Source: PALSA-555 sp963731625
Lineage (GTDB): Bacteria; Actinomycetota; Acidimicrobiia; IMCC26256; PALSA-555
NCBI GenBank assembly: GCA_963731625.1
Contig: CAVSWH010000015.1
Location: forward strand, 1-64,000
Length of the DNA stretch: 64,000 nt
Direction: 5' to 3'
Below are positions 43,340-52,266 of this stretch, piece by piece. The position numbers and the translations under genes were made by a program. How positions within the stretch are numbered: position 1 is the first letter of the stretch; each line of letters begins with the position of its first letter. The notes beneath the pieces are model-generated. The model had not been told where the DNA came from. It saw only the letters and a list, made by a program, of their open reading frames with translations, and did no database searches.

Positions 43340-44325
43340 GCCGTCCCTCCGGCGGGGACGCGGCGGCGGTCCCCGATGGCGACGAGTGGCGCGCCGGGGA
43401 GGCTGGCGATCAGCACCATCGCGTACCAGAGCAGACCGACGGCGACGGCCTGTGCCGTCGTCGCGCCGAGTGGCTTGAGCAAGAGGACGAGCATCCCCTC
43501 GCGGAGGCCGAACCCGGCGACCGAGATCGGCACGACCTGCGCGATGGCGATCGCCGGGACGTAGGCGACGATCGCCGCCGTCGGGATCGTCGTGAGCCCG
43601 ATGGTGTGGACCGCGCAGTACACGCCGGCGGTGTAGATGACCTGGTAGCCGACGGCGACGGCGAGCGTGGCCAGGGCGAGGCGCGGCCGGCGGCGCATCT
43701 GGTCGATGCCCAGGTGCAGCACGCCGATGTAGCGCATCCAGTTCTCGTGCTCCTTGAACCGGCCGCCGAGGCTCGGGTGCCCGGCGATGACGAGGATCGC
43801 CCCGAACACCGCGACCGTGCCACCGGCGCAGAGCAGCGCGATCCACGAGTGCGGCACGCTCAGCAGCGACGGTCGCGCGAGGAACCCCACGACGATGAGG
43901 ACCGGGAGCGACACGAAGCCGGTGAAGCGGTCGAGTACGACCGACGCGAATGCGGTGTCGCCCCCGACGTCCTTCGCCGAGCGGGCGACGCGGAGCACGT
44001 CACCGCCGATCGTCGATGGGAGCACGTTGCCGACGAACTGGCCGGCGAAGTTGTGACCGACGAGGCGCCGCAGCGGGACGCGCGCGTCGAATGCCTCGAG
44101 GATCAGCTGCCATCGGCGCGCGCCGACGACGATCGTGAGGGCCATCAGCGCGATCCCGGTGAAGAGGAACGCCAGCGTCCCGGCCAGGCTGCGGTGTGCC
44201 GGGACGAGGTTGTTGAAGTTGACCTCGTGGACGAGCAGCGCGAGCAGCCCGACGCTCACGGTGAGCCGCAGCAGGGTCCCCCAGAGCGCACGACGACGCG
44301 ACGGGACCGCGTCGGGGATCGCCAT
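43336..44325 (-). CDS. LPG synthase TM-domain (flippase-like) membrane protein
   Basis: A 329-residue protein with eight or so transmembrane helices of the lysylphosphatidylglycerol-synthetase transmembrane family (formerly UPF0104/YbhN). Typical blocks are AHRSLAGTLAFLFTGIALMA, LVGHNFAGQFVGNVLPSTIG and GGDVLRVARSAKDVGGDTAF, then LDRFTGFVSLPVLIVVG. The MprF catalytic domain is absent, so it may flip lipids on its own. It is coupled to the PAP2 gene by a 4-nt overlap, pointing to membrane-lipid work. The ATG lies 6 nt after TAATGT. Confidence 0.85.
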   Translation of the reverse strand: MAIPDAVPSRRRALWGTLLRLTVSVGLLALLVHEVNFNNLVPAHRSLAGTLAFLFTGIALMALTIVVGARRWQLILEAFDARVPLRRLVGHNFAGQFVGNVLPSTIGGDVLRVARSAKDVGGDTAFASVVLDRFTGFVSLPVLIVVGFLARPSLLSVPHSWIALLCAGGTVAVFGAILVIAGHPSLGGRFKEHENWMRYIGVLHLGIDQMRRRPRLALATLAVAVGYQVIYTAGVYCAVHTIGLTTIPTAAIVAYVPAIAIAQVVPISVAGFGLREGMLVLLLKPLGATTAQAVAVGLLWYAMVLIASLPGAPLVAIGDRRRVPAGGTA

Positions 44326-44331
44326 CCCCGT

Positions 44332-44337
44332 ACATTA
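44332..44337 (-). promoter_or_regulatory. -10 element of the flippase-like gene (leaderless)
   Basis: TAATGT on the minus strand, 6 nt before the ATG. Confidence 0.5.
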
Positions 44338-44377
44338 CGAGGCGGAACGGTCAGCGATCCGAGCGCGGGGAGGCCGC

Positions 44378-45199
44378 ATGCGCATCGAGATGGACGACGG
44401 CGTCGGCCTCGTCGCCGAGGTCACGGGTGCGGGCGCGCCGCTGCTGCTCGTCCACGGCTTCGGCGGCGCGAAGGAGGACTTCGCCGACCACGTCGGGCGC
44501 CTGGCCGAGCACGCCACCGTCGTCGTTTTCGATCACCGTGGGCACGGGGCGAGCGATCACCCGACCGGCACGGCGGCGTACTCGCTCGAGCGTCTCACCG
44601 CGGACACGCTCGGGGTCGCGGACCATCTCGGCTTCGAGCAGTTCCGGCTCCTCGGCCACTCGATGGGCGGGATGGTCGCCCGCCGCGTCGTGCTCGGCCA
44701 CCCCGAGCGGGTCGACGCGCTCGTGCTCATGGACACCGGCGCCGGTCCACCCTCCACCCTGGACCCGGCGACGGTCGATATCGGCGCCGAGATCGCGCGC
44801 ACCGACGGGATGGCCGTGTTGAAGACGGTGCAGGACGAGGTCAGCCCGCTCGGCACACCGGCGCATGAGCGCCTCCTCGCCACCCGTCCCGGCTACCGCG
44901 AGTTCGGCGAGCGCAAGTGGGCGGCACTGAGCCGGGACATGTGGATCGCGCTCGCGACGGAGCTCGTCCGCCAACCCGACCAGCTCGAGGCGCTGCGCGC
45001 CGTGCGCTGCCCGACGCTCGTGATCGTCGGCGAGCAGGACGAGGTCTTCCTCGACGCGTCCCGCGCCATGGCCGCGACAATCCCCGATGCGACGCTTGTC
45101 GTCGTGCCCGACGCCGGCCACTCGCCGCAGTTCGAGAACCCCGAGGCGTGGTTCGCCGCCGCCGAGGGGTTCCTGGCGGCGCACGCCGCCGCGGCGTGA
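44378..45199 (+). CDS. Alpha/beta-hydrolase
   Basis: A 273-residue alpha/beta-hydrolase. The oxyanion region LLLVHGFGGAKEDFADHV, the nucleophile elbow LLGHSMGGMVARRV with Ser, the acid in VIVGEQDEVFLDAS and the His in VPDAGHSPQFENPE complete the triad. Substrate is unknown; the pattern fits esterases or C-C hydrolases. ATG follows GGGGAGG. It overlaps the IlvG-like gene by 4 nt (GTGA), so the pair could act in one catabolic route. Confidence 0.88.
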   Translation: MRIEMDDGVGLVAEVTGAGAPLLLVHGFGGAKEDFADHVGRLAEHATVVVFDHRGHGASDHPTGTAAYSLERLTADTLGVADHLGFEQFRLLGHSMGGMVARRVVLGHPERVDALVLMDTGAGPPSTLDPATVDIGAEIARTDGMAVLKTVQDEVSPLGTPAHERLLATRPGYREFGERKWAALSRDMWIALATELVRQPDQLEALRAVRCPTLVIVGEQDEVFLDASRAMAATIPDATLVVVPDAGHSPQFENPEAWFAAAEGFLAAHAAAA

Positions 45200-46821
45200 G
45201 TCCCGACGCGGGGCACCAGGCGGCGCGCACGCTCGCCGCGCACGGCGTCGACACGCTGTTCACCCTGAACGGCGGCCATCTCTGGCCCCTCTACTACGGC
45301 GCGCGCGGCGCAGACGTCCGACTCGTCGACACGCGCCACGAGCAGACCGCCGGCTTCGCCGCGGAGGGATGGGCGAAGGTGACGCGGAGCGTCGGCGCGG
45401 CCGCGTTGACGGCCGGGCCCGGCGTCACGAACGGGATCAGCGCCCTCACGACGGCGCACCTCAACGGGTCGCCGGTCGTCGTGGTCGGGGGCGCGCGCCG
45501 CAGGGTCGTTGGGGCGTCGGGTCGCTCCAGGAGCTCGACCACATCCCGATCGTCGCGTCGATCACGAAGCACGCCGCGACGGCCACCCGCGCGTCGGCCG
45601 TCGCCGGCGAGCTCGACGCCGCGCTGACCGCGGCGCGCACGCCGCACCGCGGTCCCGCCTTCGTCGACGTGCCCCTCGACGCTTGGGGTCCGACCGACGC
45701 GTCGCTGCCGGCGGCGACGCCCGCCGGGACGCTGCCGGGTGCGGACCCGGATCCCGACGCCGTGGCCGGCGTCGCGCGGCTCATCGACCGTGCCCGCCGA
45801 CCGGTCCTGTTCCTCGGCGGCGACGTGTACTGGGCGGGCGCCGACGCGGAGGTCCGCACCGTCGCGACCGAGCTGCGCCTGCCGGTCTTCGTGAACGACC
45901 TCGCCCGCGGCCTGGTCCCCGCCGACCACGAGCTCGCGTTCTCGCGCGCGCGGCATGGCGTTCGAGCGCGCCGACCTCGTCGTTGTGGCCGGTACGCCGC
46001 TCGACTTCCGCCTGGGGTTCGGCGCGTTCGCCGACGCCGCGGTCGTGCACCTCGCGGACTCGCCCGACGTCCTGGCCCGCCATGTCGACCTGGCCGGCGC
46101 GGTCGCGGGTGACCTGCGGCGCGTTTTCGCGACGCTCGCGACGACGACGGGGAGGGACGGCGCAGCCCGACGGGGGCGCAACGAGTGGGTGACGGCGCTG
46201 CGCGACGAGGAAAGGGCCCGCCGTGCCGCCGACGAGCCGCGCCTGCACGCGGCGACGACGCCGATCGACCCGGTGCGGGTCTACGGCGAGCTCGCGCCCC
46301 GACTCGACCGCGACGCGATCGTCGTCGGCGACGGCGGCGACTTCGTGTCGTACGCCGGCCGCTACGTCGACACCTACATGCCGGGGTGCTTCCTCGGGCC
46401 CGGCCCCTACGGGTGCCTCGGCGTCGGGATGGGCTACGCGCTCGCCGCGGCGCTGGCCCACCCCGATCGGCAGGTCGTCGCGCTCTTCGGGGACGGCGCG
46501 CTCGGCTTCACGCTCGGCGACCTCGACACCCTCGCCCGCCATCACGTCGGCGTGACCGCGATCGTGGGCAACAACGGGATCTGGGGCCTCGAGAAGCACC
46601 CGATGCGGCTCCTCTTCGGCGAGGACCTCGTCGCCGATCTCGCGCCGGAGACGCGCTACGACCAGGTGGCCGGTGCGCTCGGCGTCCACGGCGAGCTCGT
46701 CCGGACACCGGACGAGCTCGGCCCGGCGCTCGACCGCGCCCTCGACGAGCGCGGACCCTCGCTCGTGAACGTGCTCACCGATCCCGCCGACGCCTATCCG
46801 CGCCGCAGCAACCTCGGCTGA
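45196..46821 (+). pseudogene. IlvG-like ThDP-dependent enzyme with two frameshifts
   Basis: Thiamine-diphosphate enzyme close in wording to mycobacterial IlvG (Rv1820), an acetolactate-synthase-like protein. The first segment has VDTRHEQTAGFAAEGWAKV with the catalytic Glu and LTAGPGVTNGISAL. The frame breaks near 45492 in a run of five G (a sixth would fix it), continues with RAPQGRWGVGSLQELDH, breaks again near 45950, and resumes at MAFERADLVVVAGTPLDF. The C-terminal ThDP motif GDGALGFTLGDLDTL to NNGIWGLEKHP is intact. The total of 1626 nt is divisible by three, as the two indels cancel. Either two assembly errors or a decaying gene. Confidence 0.85.
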
Positions 46822-46822
46822 G

Positions 46823-47365
46823 CTACGGACAGGCCTTCCAGGAGCCGCTCTCGTCCACGACGGTGAGATGGAACGAGTGCGTCGACCCGTCGTTCGAGGT
46901 GACCGTGTAGCCCACCGTCGCGCTGTTCCCGCTGCGGTCGACGTTCAGCGGGTTGACGCTGAACGACTTGCCGTTCTGGAAGTTCGCCGCGACGTTCTGG
47001 AGCGCCGTGTCGGCGTCGCTGCTGTCCGCGTCGCAGAGGCGGTTGGTCGCGGCGTCGGTGTTGCCGTGGTTCAGGTCGCTCAGGAAGTCGTGGGCCCCGT
47101 TGTAGGGGGGCAGCGTACGGGTGACGAAGAGCACCGTGCCGACGATGAGGCACGCGAGCGTGAACCCGAGGACGCTGAGGAGCACGACGAGCCAGCCGCG
47201 GCGCCGCCGCGGCTGCTGGCCGACCACCACCGGCGGTGCGCCGTAGCCCCCCGACGTGCCGGACGGGACCGTCAGGTCGGGGATCCAGCCCCCACCGGCG
47301 GGGGGCGGGGGCGGCGGCGGACCGGGTGCGGCCCAGCCGGGCTCGTCGGGGGGCCGCTGGGTCAT
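46823..47365 (-). CDS. Single-pass membrane protein with DUF4878-like C-terminal domain
   Basis: A 180-residue protein. A proline-rich cytoplasmic N terminus (about 1-55), a transmembrane helix (WLVVLLSVLGFTLACLIVGTVLFV) and an extracellular domain of some 100 residues. That domain, with the segments AHDFLSDLNHGNTDAATNRL and NPLNVDRSGNSATVGYTVTS, resembles DUF4878/NTF2-like folds of actinobacterial surface proteins. Two cysteines (RLCDADS and WKACP) may pair. Its start overlaps the thioesterase stop by 4 nt. Confidence 0.72.
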   Translation of the reverse strand: MTQRPPDEPGWAAPGPPPPPPPAGGGWIPDLTVPSGTSGGYGAPPVVVGQQPRRRRGWLVVLLSVLGFTLACLIVGTVLFVTRTLPPYNGAHDFLSDLNHGNTDAATNRLCDADSSDADTALQNVAANFQNGKSFSVNPLNVDRSGNSATVGYTVTSNDGSTHSFHLTVVDESGSWKACP

Positions 47366-47745
47366 CCGCCGGCCGCCGACTCGAGGAACCGGGCGCGGTC
47401 GACGACGACCCGCGTGAGGCGACCGGCGGCGACGAGGCCGTGGGCGTCCGACACCGCGACGCGGAACGTGAGGCGTCGGCTCTCGATCGCCTCGAGGGTC
47501 GCCTCGGCGCGCACCTCGCCGCCGACGGCGGTCGGCGCGAGATGGTCGAGCTGGACGCGGTACCCGACGCTCGTCATGCCGTCGGCGAGCTCGTCTTGCA
47601 CGGCGCGCACCGATGCCTCCTCGGCGAGGGAGACGACGCGGGGGGTGCCGAGCACGTCCACGTCGCCGCTGCGCAACGCCACCGCGGTGTCGGCGGCGGT
47701 GACCGCCATCGTCGCGCAGGCGCTCAGGCCGGGGCGCAGCGGCAT
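47362..47745 (-). CDS. Hotdog-fold thioesterase-like protein
   Basis: A 127-residue single hotdog domain. The order GDVDVLGTPRVVSLAEEASV, then SVGYRVQLDHLAPTAVGGEV and a final strand set (RRLTFRVAVSDAHGLVAAG) matches fluoroacetyl-CoA-thioesterase (FlK)-like proteins; the Glu in AEEAS and the His in LDHLAP fall where catalytic residues are expected. Substrate unknown. The ATG is 6 nt after a TAGGGT box shared with the divergent tldD promoter. Confidence 0.82.
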   Translation of the reverse strand: MPLRPGLSACATMAVTAADTAVALRSGDVDVLGTPRVVSLAEEASVRAVQDELADGMTSVGYRVQLDHLAPTAVGGEVRAEATLEAIESRRLTFRVAVSDAHGLVAAGRLTRVVVDRARFLESAAGG

Positions 47746-47750
47746 TCGCC

Positions 47751-47757
47751 TACCCTA
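47751..47757. promoter_or_regulatory. Shared divergent -10 heptamer TACCCTA
   Basis: On the plus strand TACCCT (47751-47756) lies 9 nt before the tldD GTG; on the minus strand TAGGGT (47752-47757) lies 6 nt before the thioesterase ATG. One 7-bp block appears to serve two opposite leaderless transcripts. Confidence 0.45.
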
Positions 47758-47765
47758 ACCCTTGC

Positions 47766-49151
47766 GTGCTTGACCCCGACGTGTTGACCCGGACGCTCGG
47801 CGTCGCGTTGCGCTCCGGCGGTGACTTCGCCGAGGTGTTCGCCGAGGACCGCGCCTCGTCGAACGTCACGTTCGACGACGGCCGGGTCGAGGACCTGGTC
47901 TCCGGACACCGGAAGGGCGCGGGCATCCGCGTGGTGCGGGGCGAGTCGACCGGCTACGCCCACACCGCCGACCTCAGCGAGGCCGGCCTGCGCGACGCCG
48001 CGAGCGCCGCGGCGGCCGCGGCGCGAGGCGCGGCCGAGGACACCCGCGTGGTGCGCCTCGAGCGCACGCCGGTGGACACGCCCGCCATCGCGGTGCCACC
48101 CGACACGGTCGCCAAGCGGCGCAAGATCGAGGTGCTGGAGCGCGCCGACGCCGCGGCGCGTGCCCGCGGGAGCGCGGTGCAGCAGGTCAGCGCGGCGTAC
48201 GCCGACGGGCGGCGACGAATCCTCGTCGCGAACTCCGACGGGCTGCTCGTCGAGGACGAGCAGGTTCGCACGCGGCTCTCGGTGAGCTGCGTCGCCGTCG
48301 GCGACACGGGACGGCGGACGGGGACCGAGGCGCCGGGGCGCACCGTCGGGTTCGAGCTCTTCGACGAGGTGGCACCTGAGGACGTCGCCACGACGGCGGC
48401 GGACCGGGCGCTCACCATGCTCGCCGCCCAGCCGGCGCCGTCGGGTCCGATGCCGGTGGTGCTGCGCCGGGGCGCGGGCGGGGTCTTGTTCCACGAGGCC
48501 TGCGGGCACGGCCTCGAAGCCGACCTCGTCGACCGCGACGCGTCGGTGTTCCGGGGCCGGATCGGCGAGCAGGTCGCGGCGCCCGGCGTGACACTCGTCG
48601 ACGACGGCGCCTACCCGCGGGAGTGGGGCACCTACGCCATCGACGACGAGGGCGCCCCGGCGCGCCGCACCACGCTCATCGACGACGGCCAGCTCACCGA
48701 CTACATGTTCGACTGGCTCCGGGCGCGCAAGGAGCAGCGCGCGAGCACGGGCAACGGCCGGCGCGAGAGCTACCAGCACCTCCCGCTCGTCCGCATGACG
48801 AACACGCTGCTGCTCGCCGGCGACGAGGACCCCGACGCGATCATCGCCGGCACCTCGCACGGTCTGTATTGCGTCGCGCTCGGCGGCGGCCAGGTCGACC
48901 CGGCCACGGGTGACTTCGTGTTCGGTGTCACCGAGGGGTACCTGATCGAGGACGGGCGCATCACGGCGCCCGTGCGAGCCGCCCAGCTCATCGGGAACGG
49001 CCCCGACGTGCTGCGCCGCATCGACGCCATCGGCTCGGACTTCGACACGTGGGCCGGGACCTGCGGCAAGGGTCAGCGGGTGCCGGTGTCGTCGGGTCAG
49101 CCCACCCTGCGCGTCGCCGAGCTGACCGTCGGCGGCACGGCGCGTGCTTGA
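47766..49151 (+). CDS. tldD: Metalloprotease TldD
   Basis: A 461-residue TldD of the TldD/TldE (PmbA) heterodimeric protease that trims peptides and matures some RiPPs. The zinc motif HExxxH is HEACGH in GGVLFHEACGHGLEADLV, near residue 242, so this is the catalytic subunit. The C-terminal half contains the conserved RMTNTLLLAGDEDPD and GGGQVDPATGDFVFGVTEGY. tldE follows with an 8-nt overlap. No RiPP precursor is seen nearby. The GTG start has a -10 box 9 nt upstream. Confidence 0.93.
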   Translation: MLDPDVLTRTLGVALRSGGDFAEVFAEDRASSNVTFDDGRVEDLVSGHRKGAGIRVVRGESTGYAHTADLSEAGLRDAASAAAAAARGAAEDTRVVRLERTPVDTPAIAVPPDTVAKRRKIEVLERADAAARARGSAVQQVSAAYADGRRRILVANSDGLLVEDEQVRTRLSVSCVAVGDTGRRTGTEAPGRTVGFELFDEVAPEDVATTAADRALTMLAAQPAPSGPMPVVLRRGAGGVLFHEACGHGLEADLVDRDASVFRGRIGEQVAAPGVTLVDDGAYPREWGTYAIDDEGAPARRTTLIDDGQLTDYMFDWLRARKEQRASTGNGRRESYQHLPLVRMTNTLLLAGDEDPDAIIAGTSHGLYCVALGGGQVDPATGDFVFGVTEGYLIEDGRITAPVRAAQLIGNGPDVLRRIDAIGSDFDTWAGTCGKGQRVPVSSGQPTLRVAELTVGGTARA

Positions 49152-50493
49152 GGACCCGCTCGGCGTCGCGCGCGCGCTCGTGGCCCGGGCCGCGCCCGGC
49201 GAGGCGATCGAGGCGTACGTGATGCGTGCCCGCGAGACCGAGGTCGAGGTGCTGCGCGGCGACGTCGAGTCGCTCACCGTCGCCGAGGAGTCGGGCGTCG
49301 GGATCCGGGTGGTCCGCGAGGGCCGACAGGGCTACGCGTGGGCGGGCGCGCTCGACGCGGCGCTGCTCGACGACACCCTCGCCGAGGCCCGGGACAACGC
49401 CACCTTCGCGGCGCCCGATCAGTGGCTCGGGCTCCCCACCCCCGACGAGGCGGCACACCCGACGGTCACGCTCGAGCTCTGGCGCGACGACCTCGCGTCG
49501 GTGCCGACCGAGGCGAAGGTCGAGCTGACGCTGGCGCTCGAGCAGGCGACCGCGTCGGCGGACCCCCGCGTCCGCGGCGTGGAGAGCGCTGGGTACCACG
49601 ACACGGCGATGGAGGTGGCGGTCGCCAGCTCCCTCGGCGTGGAGGCCACCACGCGGCGCACGGTCTGCTCGTGCGCCGCGACCGCGCTCGCCAGCCAGGG
49701 TGACGAGACCCGCACCGGATTCGGCTTCTCGGTCGGGCGTTCCGTCGATGACCTCGACGTCGACGCGGCTGCGGGAGACGCGGCCACGCGTGCGGTGCGG
49801 CTCCTCGGTGCCGTGCAGCCCCGCACCCAGCAGCTCCCGGTCGTCCTCGACCCGCTCGTGACCGCTTCGGTGCTGGCGATCATCGGCGCGGCGTTGAACG
49901 GCGAGGCCGTGCTCAAGGGCCGCTCGATGTTCGCGGGCCGCGACGGCGAGCAGGTCGCCGCGCCGGTCGTCACCCTCGTCGACGACCCGACCGACGCGCG
50001 GGCCCGTGGCGCGACGACGCACGACGGCGAGGGCGTCCCCACGCGCCGCACGCCGCTGCTCGAAGGCGGGGCGCTCAGCGGGTTCCTCCAGAACGTGTAC
50101 ACGGGCCGTCGCTCGGGCGCGGGCACCACGGGCGCAGCCGTGCGGGGTCTCGGCTCGCCCCCCGGCGTGGGCGCCCGGGCGCTCAGCCTCACGCCGGGCG
50201 ACCGCGAGCCGGAGGCGATCGTCGCGTCGCTTCCCGCGGGGCTCTACGTCCAGACGGTGAGCGGGCTCCATTCCGGCACCAGCCCGGTGAGCGGCGACTT
50301 CTCGGTCGGCGCGGTCGGCCTGATGATCCGGGACGGCGCGCTCGCCGAGCCGGTCCGCGAGATCACGGTCGCGTCGACGCTGCAGCGGATGCTCCTCGAC
50401 GTGGCCGAGGTCGGTGCCGACCTCACGTGGCTGCCGGGCTCGGCGGCGGGCGCGACGCTCCTCATCGGCGAGATGCAGCTCAGCGGGTCCTGA
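49144..50493 (+). CDS. tldE: TldE/PmbA, partner subunit of TldD
   Basis: A 449-residue TldD/PmbA-family protein that lacks the HExxxH zinc motif: at the equivalent place it reads VLDPLVTASVLAIIGAALNG. That is the TldE character, a non-catalytic partner forming the chamber with TldD. Other family blocks are VEVLRGDVESLTVAEESGVG at the N terminus, TPLLEGGALSGFLQNVYT and SGTSPVSGDFSVGAVGLMI at the end. It overlaps tldD by 8 nt. Its 3' end overlaps the convergent HAD gene by 14 nt. Confidence 0.92.
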   Translation: MLEDPLGVARALVARAAPGEAIEAYVMRARETEVEVLRGDVESLTVAEESGVGIRVVREGRQGYAWAGALDAALLDDTLAEARDNATFAAPDQWLGLPTPDEAAHPTVTLELWRDDLASVPTEAKVELTLALEQATASADPRVRGVESAGYHDTAMEVAVASSLGVEATTRRTVCSCAATALASQGDETRTGFGFSVGRSVDDLDVDAAAGDAATRAVRLLGAVQPRTQQLPVVLDPLVTASVLAIIGAALNGEAVLKGRSMFAGRDGEQVAAPVVTLVDDPTDARARGATTHDGEGVPTRRTPLLEGGALSGFLQNVYTGRRSGAGTTGAAVRGLGSPPGVGARALSLTPGDREPEAIVASLPAGLYVQTVSGLHSGTSPVSGDFSVGAVGLMIRDGALAEPVREITVASTLQRMLLDVAEVGADLTWLPGSAAGATLLIGEMQLSGS

Positions 50494-51169
50494 CGCCCCG
50501 CTGGTCGAGGATGGCGTTGAGGTCGGCGAGCGACGCGAGCGGATCGGTCCCGAAGTGGACGGTGTCGAGCCCAACGTCCGCGGCGGCGAGGACGTTCTCC
50601 TCGACGTCGTCGAGGAACACGGCGGCGTCGGGTGCCACGCCGAGGCGCGCGCAGGTGTGCACGTAGATCGCCGGGTCGGGCTTGCGCATGCCGACCTCGC
50701 TCGAGTCGACGACGATCGGGAACAGCTCGTCGACCGGAAAGGTGGCGCGCCAGGTGTCGCCGAACTCGCGCACGTTGTTCGTGAGGAGCGCGAGCGCCAC
50801 GCCGTCGTCGCGCAGCGCCCGGATCCGGTGCACGACCGGCCAGTGCACCGCGACCGCCGACGCGGACATGAACCGCTGGTAGGCGTCGTAGTCGAGTGGC
50901 CGCCCGAGCACGTCAGGGGCCCGGCGAGTGAGGCCCGTGAGGTAGTCGGTGAGGGGCAGACGCCCCATCTCGAGGAGGTGGAAGTCGTGGACCGACGTGC
51001 CGTCGGTCGGCCCGCCGAACATGAGCGCCGTGACGCTCCCCGGGGGATAGCCCTGCGCGGCCTCGAAGCGCCCGAGGTCGCCGAGGAAGCGCACGGAGAT
51101 GACGCCGCCGTAGTCGAAGATCACCGCCTCGACGGGTCGGGCGCGCCCGGGTGCGCCCGCGGCGCTCAC
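50480..51169 (-). CDS. HAD-superfamily hydrolase
   Basis: A 229-residue HAD protein. Motif I is VIFDYGGVIS, with the nucleophile Asp but Gly in place of the second Asp, as in epoxide-hydrolase-N-terminal/ACAD10-like members. Motif II is ALLTNNVREF, the Lys is in EVGMRKPDPAIY, and motif IV is VFLDDVEENVLAA. A helical cap lies between motifs I and II. The substrate is unknown. GTG overlaps the fmdB stop by 4 nt, so it shares that gene's putative HrcA control. Confidence 0.88.
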   Translation of the reverse strand: MSAAGAPGRARPVEAVIFDYGGVISVRFLGDLGRFEAAQGYPPGSVTALMFGGPTDGTSVHDFHLLEMGRLPLTDYLTGLTRRAPDVLGRPLDYDAYQRFMSASAVAVHWPVVHRIRALRDDGVALALLTNNVREFGDTWRATFPVDELFPIVVDSSEVGMRKPDPAIYVHTCARLGVAPDAAVFLDDVEENVLAAADVGLDTVHFGTDPLASLADLNAILDQRGVRTR

Positions 51170-51528
51170 GACGTCGTGCTGCTGGCCGTCGACGAACCGC
51201 TCGAGGAGGTGTCGCCCCCCGACGGCGACGACTTCGAGCTGTCCCCGCCCTCTTTCTTGGGAGCCGGGGACTTCTCGCCATCCTTCCGGTCGCCGGAGGA
51301 CTGCCCGTCGCCGGAGGACTTCCCGTCGCCACCCCGCGTGCCGGCGCCGCTCCGGCTGTCGTTCTTGTAGAAGCCCGACCCCTTCAGGACGATTCCGGCG
51401 GGGCTCAGGACCTTCACCAGCTCGCCGCCGCAGCCGTGGTCGTGGGTGCGGAACGGGTCGTCGGTGATCGACTGCCAGACCTCGAACTCCTCGCCGCATC
51501 CCCCGCAGCGGTACCGGTAGGTGGGCAT
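51166..51528 (-). CDS. FmdB-family zinc-ribbon protein
   Basis: A 120-residue protein. The N-terminal zinc ribbon is MPTYRYRCGGCGEEFEVWQ plus HDHGCGGELVKVL, and the family phrase GIVLKGSGFYKND follows. The C-terminal 70 residues are a low-complexity Gly/Ser/Lys tail (GDGKSSGDGQSSGDRKDGE-type). FmdB-like proteins are found beside regulatory and porin genes but their role is unsettled. ATG follows GGAGGGG. A CIRCE-like element lies 42 bp upstream, which would place the fmdB-HAD operon in the heat-shock regulon. Confidence 0.88.
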   Translation of the reverse strand: MPTYRYRCGGCGEEFEVWQSITDDPFRTHDHGCGGELVKVLSPAGIVLKGSGFYKNDSRSGAGTRGGDGKSSGDGQSSGDRKDGEKSPAPKKEGGDSSKSSPSGGDTSSSGSSTASSTTS

Positions 51529-51569
51529 GACCCCTCCGCTCCAACGTGGCGGCCCCCGCCCACCGGGGG

Positions 51570-51596
51570 CTGGCACTCGAAGCCGTTGACTGCTAA
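51570..51596 (-). promoter_or_regulatory. CIRCE-like element upstream of fmdB
   Basis: Plus-strand reading TGGCACTC-N9-GACTGCTAA matches the HrcA operator consensus with the obligatory nine-base spacer. One arm carries TGCTAA exactly as in the consensus; one base in the right arm (GAC for GAG) and one in the left flank deviate. It is 42 bp upstream of fmdB and 62 bp upstream of plsY on the other strand; orientation relative to fmdB is the closer fit. Confidence 0.7.
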
Positions 51597-51657
51597 GCGT
51601 AACGCCGGGGCCGCCCCCCGTCATCCCGCCGGCCGCCCAGGGGACAGACTCTCGCTC

Positions 51658-52266
51658 GTGCTCCTGGTCGGGTGTCTGATCCCGGTGGCCTACCTCCTCG
51701 GGACCTTCCCCAGCGCCGGGATCGTCGCCCGGGCGCGAGGCCACGACATCCTCCACGAGGGTTCGGGCAACCCCGGCGCGTCGAACACCTTCCGTGTCCT
51801 CGGGTGGAAGGCGGGCCTGCTCGTCCTGATCCTCGACATCGGCAAGGGCGCCGCCGCGGCCGGCGCCGGCCTCGCCCTCGACGGCCACGCCGGCGCCTTC
51901 ATCCTCGGGGTGGCCGCCGTCGTCGGTCACGTGTTCCCGATCACGCGCCACTTCCGCGGCGGTCGCGGCGTCGCCACCGCGGCGGGCGCGATGGTCGTCG
52001 TCTTCCCCCTCGAGACCGCGCTGCTCGGCGCGGTCTGGTTCGCGATCGCCCGCGGGCTGCACAAGGCCTCGGTGGCGTCGATCGTGTGCGCGATCGCCTT
52101 CCCCGCGATCGTCGCGCTGCGTGGCGGGTCCGCGCTCGACCTCGCCGTGTCGGGTGGCCTCGCGGCGCTCGTCCTCGCGCGCCACCTGTCGAACCTGCGC
52201 CGGCTCGTGCGCGGGCAGGAGCATGGACTGGGTGAAGAAGACGACGGCGGTAGCGTCGCAGCGTGA
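51658..52266 (+). CDS. plsY: Glycerol-3-phosphate acyltransferase PlsY
   Basis: Integral membrane enzyme that acylates glycerol 3-phosphate with acyl-phosphate to begin phospholipid synthesis. The 202-residue length and five hydrophobic segments are normal. Family motifs are FPSAGIVARARGHDI, the core SGNPGASNTFRVLGWKAG (motif 1), GHVFPITRHFRGGRGVATAAG (motif 2) and a final membrane helix. GTG is chosen as start just before the first helix (LLVGCLIPVAYLLG). It overlaps galU by 4 nt, though galU also has its own -10 box. Confidence 0.93.
   Translation: MLLVGCLIPVAYLLGTFPSAGIVARARGHDILHEGSGNPGASNTFRVLGWKAGLLVLILDIGKGAAAAGAGLALDGHAGAFILGVAAVVGHVFPITRHFRGGRGVATAAGAMVVVFPLETALLGAVWFAIARGLHKASVASIVCAIAFPAIVALRGGSALDLAVSGGLAALVLARHLSNLRRLVRGQEHGLGEEDDGGSVAA
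52251..52256 (+). promoter_or_regulatory. -10 element of galU inside the end of plsY (leaderless)
   Basis: TAGCGT, 6 nt before the galU GTG. galU could be read both by readthrough from plsY and from this internal promoter. Confidence 0.4.
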
